A stretch of 9,281 nt of DNA. It comes from DAOTVD01 sp034437075 (lineage in GTDB: Bacteria > Chloroflexota > Anaerolineae > Aggregatilineales > J027). This document shows positions 5,690 through 9,281 of this stretch, in pieces (positions within the stretch are counted from its first letter, which is position 1; every line of letters starts with the position of its first letter). Location: NCBI GenBank assembly GCA_034437075.1, contig DAOTVD010000131.1:1-9281 (forward strand), given 5' to 3'. The position numbers and the translations under genes were made by a program. The notes under the pieces were generated by a model. That model worked only from the letters and a program-made list of their open reading frames with translations. It searched no databases and was not told the origin of the DNA.

Positions 5690-6817
5690 TTATTCGGAAT
5701 TCTCAGTTTCAGCCGTTGGTGGGGGGGTGTCATTCGTTTGGGGCCCCACGATTTGCACCTGCTCGATGTCCGCAGGTAATAGGGTCTGCCAGGCGACACC
5801 CCCCGACTGCAAATTGTACACACCCCCATCTTGTGCGCGCAGATACACAGAGGGCGCGTCGGCAGATGAGGTGGCGCGTTGGATAATGCCATCATAGCCG
5901 ATTTCGGGGGTAACTGCCCAGCCCAAGCGCGCGCGGATGGTGGGTTGCTCTCGCCAGAGCAAGCCAAAACCGCGCACGGGTTGCAAGCGCCCTTGCGGCG
6001 GCTGGATGGCGGGGTCGCTTTCGGGCATGCCGTCTTGGTAGGCGTCGTCAAAGCGTTGCCAGGCGGGCGCGTCGCCATCTTCAAACAGGATAAAAATCTC
6101 GCGCGAGCCGTCAACCCAGATCATGACGCCGGTTTCGAAGCGCTGGATCACATGCGTGGCTGATAGGGACGCTGCGGGGCACCCCCCCGGCGCGGGCTGG
6201 AAAAACCAGGTGCTGGTGCAGCCCGTGTCAAATACCAAGATTTCTTCGCGGGCGACCTCGCCGCGCTCAGCCAACAGCAAAAAGCGCGTTGTCCCGCTGC
6301 CGGGTTCGGCCTCCAAACGCACGCTTAAGCGCCCTTCGACGGGCACATTCCACACTTGCACGCGCTCGTCCTCGGCATTCAGGCGAAAAACGCGCACGGC
6401 ATCCGCGCCCGTGGTGCGCCAGAATAAAGTGGTCGTCTCGCCTGGGGCTAGTTGCTGATTGCTGTTGGTTACAAAATATTCGATGTTAATTTCGGGGTTT
6501 AGGGTCGACGCAAATGTGGCGGTCTGTGTGGCAGGCAATAGGGTAAAGGTCGGGCGCAAAGGATTCGCGGGGGGTTCGTCGGCTGAGGGCGGTGTGCGCG
6601 TCGGCGCTAGTGTAACCGTTGGCAGCGGATTAAAGGTGGCGGAGGGTGTCGCCGCGAGCGTAGGGGTTGGCGAGGAGGTTTGAGTCGGTTGGCTGGTCAT
6701 CACACGCGGCGCTGACTCGGCAGCGCAAGCGCCCAACCCAAGAGCCAGGATGCCCAGAGCACATAATTGCCCTAATTTCCGCAGCATCATTCTGCACACC
6801 ATCCCATCATCGACCAT
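5690..6817 (-). CDS. Putative surface lipoprotein with Thr/Pro-rich linker and uncharacterised C-terminal domain
   Basis: A 375-residue predicted lipoprotein of unknown function. The signal peptide has a hydrophobic core at about 17-30 and a lipobox LGAC with the modified Cys at 31. Residues 37-105 form a low-complexity Thr/Pro/Ala/Ser linker, as is common in secreted Chloroflexota proteins. Residues about 107-197 look like an Ig-like beta domain (LAPGETTTLFW, strand-rich, ending EEILVFDTG). Residues 200-345 form a distinct Trp/Phe-rich domain with two cysteines (200, 213), IQRFETGVMIW and RGFGLLWREQ followed by RARLGWA. Start choice: the frame is open from a TTG at 6856; the ATG at 6817 has TTAGG seven bases upstream; ATGs at 6790 and 6787 would give a more classical signal peptide. 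It follows the Nudix gene by 45 bases and precedes the protease by 16, suggesting one operon. Confidence 0.72.
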   Translation of the reverse strand: MVDDGMVCRMMLRKLGQLCALGILALGLGACAAESAPRVMTSQPTQTSSPTPTLAATPSATFNPLPTVTLAPTRTPPSADEPPANPLRPTFTLLPATQTATFASTLNPEINIEYFVTNSNQQLAPGETTTLFWRTTGADAVRVFRLNAEDERVQVWNVPVEGRLSVRLEAEPGSGTTRFLLLAERGEVAREEILVFDTGCTSTWFFQPAPGGCPAASLSATHVIQRFETGVMIWVDGSREIFILFEDGDAPAWQRFDDAYQDGMPESDPAIQPPQGRLQPVRGFGLLWREQPTIRARLGWAVTPEIGYDGIIQRATSSADAPSVYLRAQDGGVYNLQSGGVAWQTLLPADIEQVQIVGPQTNDTPPPTAETENSE

Positions 6818-6862
6818 GCATAGCCTAACCTTACGCGGCTTGGGGGTGCAATGCAAGTCAAC

Positions 6863-7513
6863 TTATGGGCCCGGGCGGCGCATCCACAACGAGAGAATGG
6901 CTTGGGATGTCGGGATCAGTTGGGCACGGTGCGCCCCAAACCAAGCGCCTAAATCGGCGAGCGGGACAGCCCGAGGCCGGGTATATTCCGCCGAGTTTTG
7001 CATCGCGCCCAGCACTTCATCGAGCGTGGCATCCACGGCCAGCGTACACACCACATCATACACCCGGTCTTGCATATCATACACCACAGCGAAGGGGGTG
7101 GTTTGCACCACGCGCGCCGGGGGCAAGCCAACCTCTTCGTGGAACTCCGCGCGCAATTGGGCCATATAATCGACTTCGCCACCAGGCCGCGCGTACTCAG
7201 CAGACAAGCTGCCCGAGGGGACGCATTCCAGCGCGTTAGCATAGGCGGTAACCACGCTGGCCCGCTGCGCCAGGATGATATGATCTTGGCATAGGGTCAG
7301 CCCGCTGACGCCCAAAGGCCGCACGCCAAAATCTGTCCCTAGTTGCTTTTGCGCAAAATAGACCTGATAACTGGTGAACACGCCGCTAATCTCGTGAGCG
7401 CCCGCCCTTGGTTGGATGCCCGTAACGTGAAAAAACTGGCCATCATACACACTGGCGGGGCGATGTTCCCAGGCCATAGCAATCGCCGCTTGCTGTTCGT
7501 CGGTGAGCACCAA
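6863..7513 (-). CDS. Nudix hydrolase-like protein
   Basis: A protein of at least 216 residues with a Nudix-type core. The segment PSGSL (99-103) is followed by GGEVDYMAQLRAEFHEEVGL (111-130), which gives the E-F-x-E-E-x-G-hydrophobic part of the Nudix box with Glu123, Glu126 and Glu127 placed to bind metal. The classical Arg of the box (REUxEExGU) is displaced by one residue (RAEF) and the GX5E spacing is not kept, so this is a divergent Nudix subfamily. Members hydrolyse nucleoside diphosphates linked to another moiety; the substrate here is unknown. The TTG at 7513 is the most upstream canonical start but has no ribosome-binding site, and the frame stays open and protein-like for 21 more codons to an ATT at 7576 (see separate entry). 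It is first in the minus-strand run and divergent from pseB, so a sugar-nucleotide substrate is possible but unproven. Confidence 0.75.
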   Translation of the reverse strand: MVLTDEQQAAIAMAWEHRPASVYDGQFFHVTGIQPRAGAHEISGVFTSYQVYFAQKQLGTDFGVRPLGVSGLTLCQDHIILAQRASVVTAYANALECVPSGSLSAEYARPGGEVDYMAQLRAEFHEEVGLPPARVVQTTPFAVVYDMQDRVYDVVCTLAVDATLDEVLGAMQNSAEYTRPRAVPLADLGAWFGAHRAQLIPTSQAILSLWMRRPGP

Positions 7514-7576
7514 GGGCGTTGTGTGCCATCGTAAGGCGATAGTCGTATTTTCGGTGATGATGCGATAGCCTTTAAT
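7514..7576 (-). other. Probable N-terminal extension of the Nudix gene from an ATT start
   Basis: Reading the Nudix frame upstream gives ATT AAA GGC TAT CGC and so on, encoding IKGYRIITENTTIALRWHTTP directly before LVLTDEQ. The frame is open back to a TAG at 7595-7597 but contains no ATG, GTG or TTG. A GAGAGG motif (minus strand, 7591 to 7586) stands nine bases before the ATT at 7576, whereas nothing like a ribosome-binding site precedes the TTG at 7513. ATT initiation is rare but known, for example for infC. With it the protein would be 237 residues. The alternative is that the region is an untranslated leader. Confidence 0.4.
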
Positions 7577-7579
7577 GTG

Positions 7580-7585
7580 TATAAT
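7580..7585 (+). promoter_or_regulatory. Candidate -10 box of pseB
   Basis: TATAAT, a perfect -10 match, lies 40 bases before the pseB ATG and would give a leader of about 34 bases. No good -35 element is visible 16-19 bases upstream. The box overlaps the putative initiation region of the divergent Nudix gene, so the two genes likely share a compact control region. Confidence 0.45.
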
Positions 7586-7612
7586 CCTCTCGTTCTATTC
7601 CACAATGAATTG

Positions 7613-7618
7613 AGTATA
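7613..7618 (-). promoter_or_regulatory. Candidate -10 box for the Nudix-lipoprotein-protease-transglycosylase run
   Basis: The minus strand reads TATACT, five of six matches to TATAAT, placing a start of transcription about 30 bases before the proposed ATT start. No clear -35 box is seen; the upstream region falls within the first codons of pseB. Confidence 0.25.
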
Positions 7619-7625
7619 GAGATTT

Positions 7626-8600
7626 ATGGATTGGTCAGATAAGTCGGTTCTGGTGACAGGTGGTACGGGCTCATTCGGCAAGATGTTCGTCCGGCAATTG
7701 TTGCACATACAAAAACCCCGCCGCATCATCGTCTTCAGCCGTGATGAACTCAAACAGCACGAGATGCGCCAGACCCTAGACGATGAAAGCTTGCGCTACT
7801 TTATCGGCGATGTGCGCGATAAAGATCGGTTGTACCGGGCGTTTAATGGTGTGGATATTGTGGTGCATGCGGCGGCCCTCAAGCAAGTCCCAGCGTGCGA
7901 ATATAACCCTATCGAAGCCATTATGACGAATGTTATGGGCGCGCGCAACATCATTGACGCCGCCCTAGATAATGGGGTCTCGAAGGTGCTAGCGCTGAGC
8001 ACAGACAAGGCCGTGAACCCTATCAATTTGTATGGCGCGACGAAGTTGTGCGCCGAAAAGTTGTTCATCCATGCCAATGCTTACAGCCGCGCGGATGAAA
8101 CCGCCTTCAGTAACGTGCGCTATGGGAATGTCATCGGCAGCCGAGGCAGCGTGATTCCCCTGTTTCGGCAACAGCGCGACGCCGGAGAACTCACCATCAC
8201 CCACAAAGATATGACCCGCTTCTGGATTACGCTAGAGCAAGGCGTTGACTTTGTGATCTCGTGTATCGAGCGCATGCACGGGGGCGAAGTCTTTGTTCCC
8301 AAAATCCCGAGTATGAACATTATGGACTTGGCGCAGGCCATCGCGCCGGGTACGCCCGTCACGTTTACGGGGATTCGCTCTGGCGAAAAAATGCACGAGG
8401 TGTTGATTTCGGAAGACGAAGCACGCCATACGCGCGATGCAGGCGACCGTTACGTCGTATTGCCCGACCAACATGAATGGTGGATCACCTCGCCGGATGC
8501 CATCGGCCAAGCGCTAACAGACGAATTTTCGTACACCAGCCGCAATAATGATGAATGGCTGACGATTGCCCAATTGCAAGACCTGGCAAATCGGGTATGA
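7626..8600 (+). CDS. pseB: UDP-N-acetylglucosamine 4,6-dehydratase (inverting)
   Basis: A 324-residue soluble SDR enzyme, the first step of pseudaminic acid synthesis: it removes water from UDP-GlcNAc and inverts C5 to give UDP-2-acetamido-2,6-dideoxy-beta-L-arabino-hexos-4-ulose. The NADP-binding motif GGTGSFG is at 12-18. The active site has ALSTDKAVNPINLYGATK at 123-140, with Thr126-Asp127-Lys128 and the Tyr136-xxx-Lys140 pair, matching the FlaA1/PseB type. FSRDELKQHEM (37-47), HAAALKQVP (81-89), RYGNVIGSRGSVIP (165-178) and RSGEKMHE (251-258) are further PseB hallmarks. The length is normal for the family (about 320-335). The ATG at 7626 has only a weak ribosome-binding site (TAGAG). The stop overlaps the next ATG as ATGA, so pseB and pseC are coupled. 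Confidence 0.93.
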   Translation: MDWSDKSVLVTGGTGSFGKMFVRQLLHIQKPRRIIVFSRDELKQHEMRQTLDDESLRYFIGDVRDKDRLYRAFNGVDIVVHAAALKQVPACEYNPIEAIMTNVMGARNIIDAALDNGVSKVLALSTDKAVNPINLYGATKLCAEKLFIHANAYSRADETAFSNVRYGNVIGSRGSVIPLFRQQRDAGELTITHKDMTRFWITLEQGVDFVISCIERMHGGEVFVPKIPSMNIMDLAQAIAPGTPVTFTGIRSGEKMHEVLISEDEARHTRDAGDRYVVLPDQHEWWITSPDAIGQALTDEFSYTSRNNDEWLTIAQLQDLANRV

Positions 8601-9281
8601 CCCCACAACTTGCGATTGATGGCGGCGCGCCCGTGCGCGACCAGCGCTTGCCCTATGGCCGACAGTCCATTTCGGATGATGATATTCAAGCCGTCGTTGA
8701 GGTCTTACGTTCGGATTGGCTGACCACCGGCCCAACCGTGGCCGATTTTGAAAGCGCGATTTGCCAAGCGACAGGCGCTAGCCACGCCGTTGCGGTCAGT
8801 TCGGGTACGGCGGCCCTACATGCGAGCATGGCCGCTTTGGGCATCGGCCCCGCTGATGAGGTAATCGTCACGCCGCTGACTTTTGCGGCCAGCGCCAACG
8901 CGGTATTGTACCAAGGCGGGCGCCCCGTCTTTGCGGATGTTGACCCGCAGACCTTGCTGCTCGATCCGGCGGCGGTAGAAGCGGCTATCACGCCGCGTAC
9001 ACGCGCGCTTGTCGCCGTGGATTATGCCGGGCAGCCCGCCGATTATGCGGCGCTAGGTGCCATCGCCACAGCGCATAACCTCACTACCATAGATGATGCC
9101 TGCCATGCTATCGGCGGAAGCGCCCACGGTCGCCGGGTGGGCAGTTTAGCCGATTTGAATACATTTAGCTTTCATCCCGTGAAGCATATTACAACCGGCG
9201 AAGGCGGCGCCATTACGACAGATAACGCCGAGTGGGCCGCGTTCATGCGCCACTTTCGTAACCACGGCATCACTACCGACC
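8597..9281 (+). CDS. pseC: UDP-4-amino-4,6-dideoxy-N-acetyl-beta-L-altrosamine transaminase (partial, N-terminal part)
   Basis: The first 228 codons of a PLP-dependent DegT/DnrJ/EryC1 aminotransferase that adds an amino group at C4 of the PseB product, using glutamate as the usual donor. Landmarks: LPYGRQSI at 18-25, SDWLTTGP at 39-46, the phosphate-binding SSGTAALH at 68-75, TFAASANA at 95-102, the pyridine-contacting Asp of DDACHAIG at 166-173, and the Schiff-base lysine Lys196 in FSFHPVKHITTGEGG. These match PseC rather than the perosamine or legionaminic transaminases. The start overlaps the pseB stop (ATGA). The N-terminus has a short extra piece (AIDGGAPVRDQR) before the usual PseC start, a feature common in other DegT enzymes. 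The gene continues past the window, about 150-170 residues short of family length. It is the second step after PseB. Confidence 0.9.
   Translation, partial: MTPQLAIDGGAPVRDQRLPYGRQSISDDDIQAVVEVLRSDWLTTGPTVADFESAICQATGASHAVAVSSGTAALHASMAALGIGPADEVIVTPLTFAASANAVLYQGGRPVFADVDPQTLLLDPAAVEAAITPRTRALVAVDYAGQPADYAALGAIATAHNLTTIDDACHAIGGSAHGRRVGSLADLNTFSFHPVKHITTGEGGAITTDNAEWAAFMRHFRNHGITTD

Noticed and set aside
6459..6683. Plus-strand frame rich in Gly and Val opposite the lipoprotein
   Set aside because: It is the reverse complement of the Thr/Pro/Ala linker codons, which explains its composition.
6510..6710. Low-complexity stretch that might be a DNA repeat array
   Set aside because: The apparent repetition comes from varied Thr/Pro codons of the lipoprotein linker; there is no constant repeat unit or spacer, so it is not a CRISPR array or tandem repeat.
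6949..7294. Open frames on both strands within the Nudix gene
   Set aside because: They overlap a frame with a clear Nudix helix and show no conserved motif of their own.
7796..8510. Minus-strand open frames (71-93 codons) inside pseB
   Set aside because: pseB is well conserved on the plus strand; these are shadows with no plausible start signals or domain.

Overview
This window looks like chromosomal DNA from a GC-rich bacterium, most likely a member of the Chloroflexota (Anaerolineae-like). The inference rests on protein style: a lipoprotein with a long Thr/Pro linker, a membrane-anchored SLT protein with an IESCGNPHA-type catalytic segment, an EGY-like site-2 protease, and the tsaB-rimI gene order. 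No marker gene is present, so this assignment is tentative. The window is almost fully coding; no gap exceeds about 120 bases, and there is no tRNA, rRNA, CRISPR array or insertion sequence.

Layout. (1) Bases 1-1297, plus strand: the last codons of a tsaB-like gene, then rimI (protein N-acetyltransferase, with overlapping stop and start), then a family-4-like uracil-DNA glycosylase homologue that keeps its Fe-S cysteines but has replaced several active-site residues. (2) Bases 1299-3645, minus strand: two coupled nucleotide-sugar genes, an extended-SDR epimerase/decarboxylase followed by a UDP-GlcNAc/UDP-glucose 6-dehydrogenase, apparently read from their own promoter near 3685. (3) Bases 3747-7513 (possibly to 7576), minus strand: a tightly packed run of Nudix hydrolase, lipoprotein, site-2 protease and lytic transglycosylase, which looks like an envelope-related operon. 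(4) Bases 7626-9281, plus strand and divergent from the Nudix gene: pseB and the start of pseC, the first two steps of CMP-pseudaminic acid synthesis; pseC runs off the window edge.

How it fits together: both sugar modules could draw on UDP-GlcNAc and feed surface glycans (acidic or decarboxylated amino sugars from the minus-strand pair, pseudaminic-type nonulosonic acid from pseBC). They flank a set of envelope proteins: peptidoglycan lytic enzyme, intramembrane protease and surface lipoprotein. I see no wholly new system. The points most worth a second look are the altered active site and possible sliding-clamp tail of the glycosylase homologue, the Nudix gene whose reading frame continues upstream of any normal start codon into the pseB promoter, and the uncharacterised C-terminal domain of the lipoprotein.
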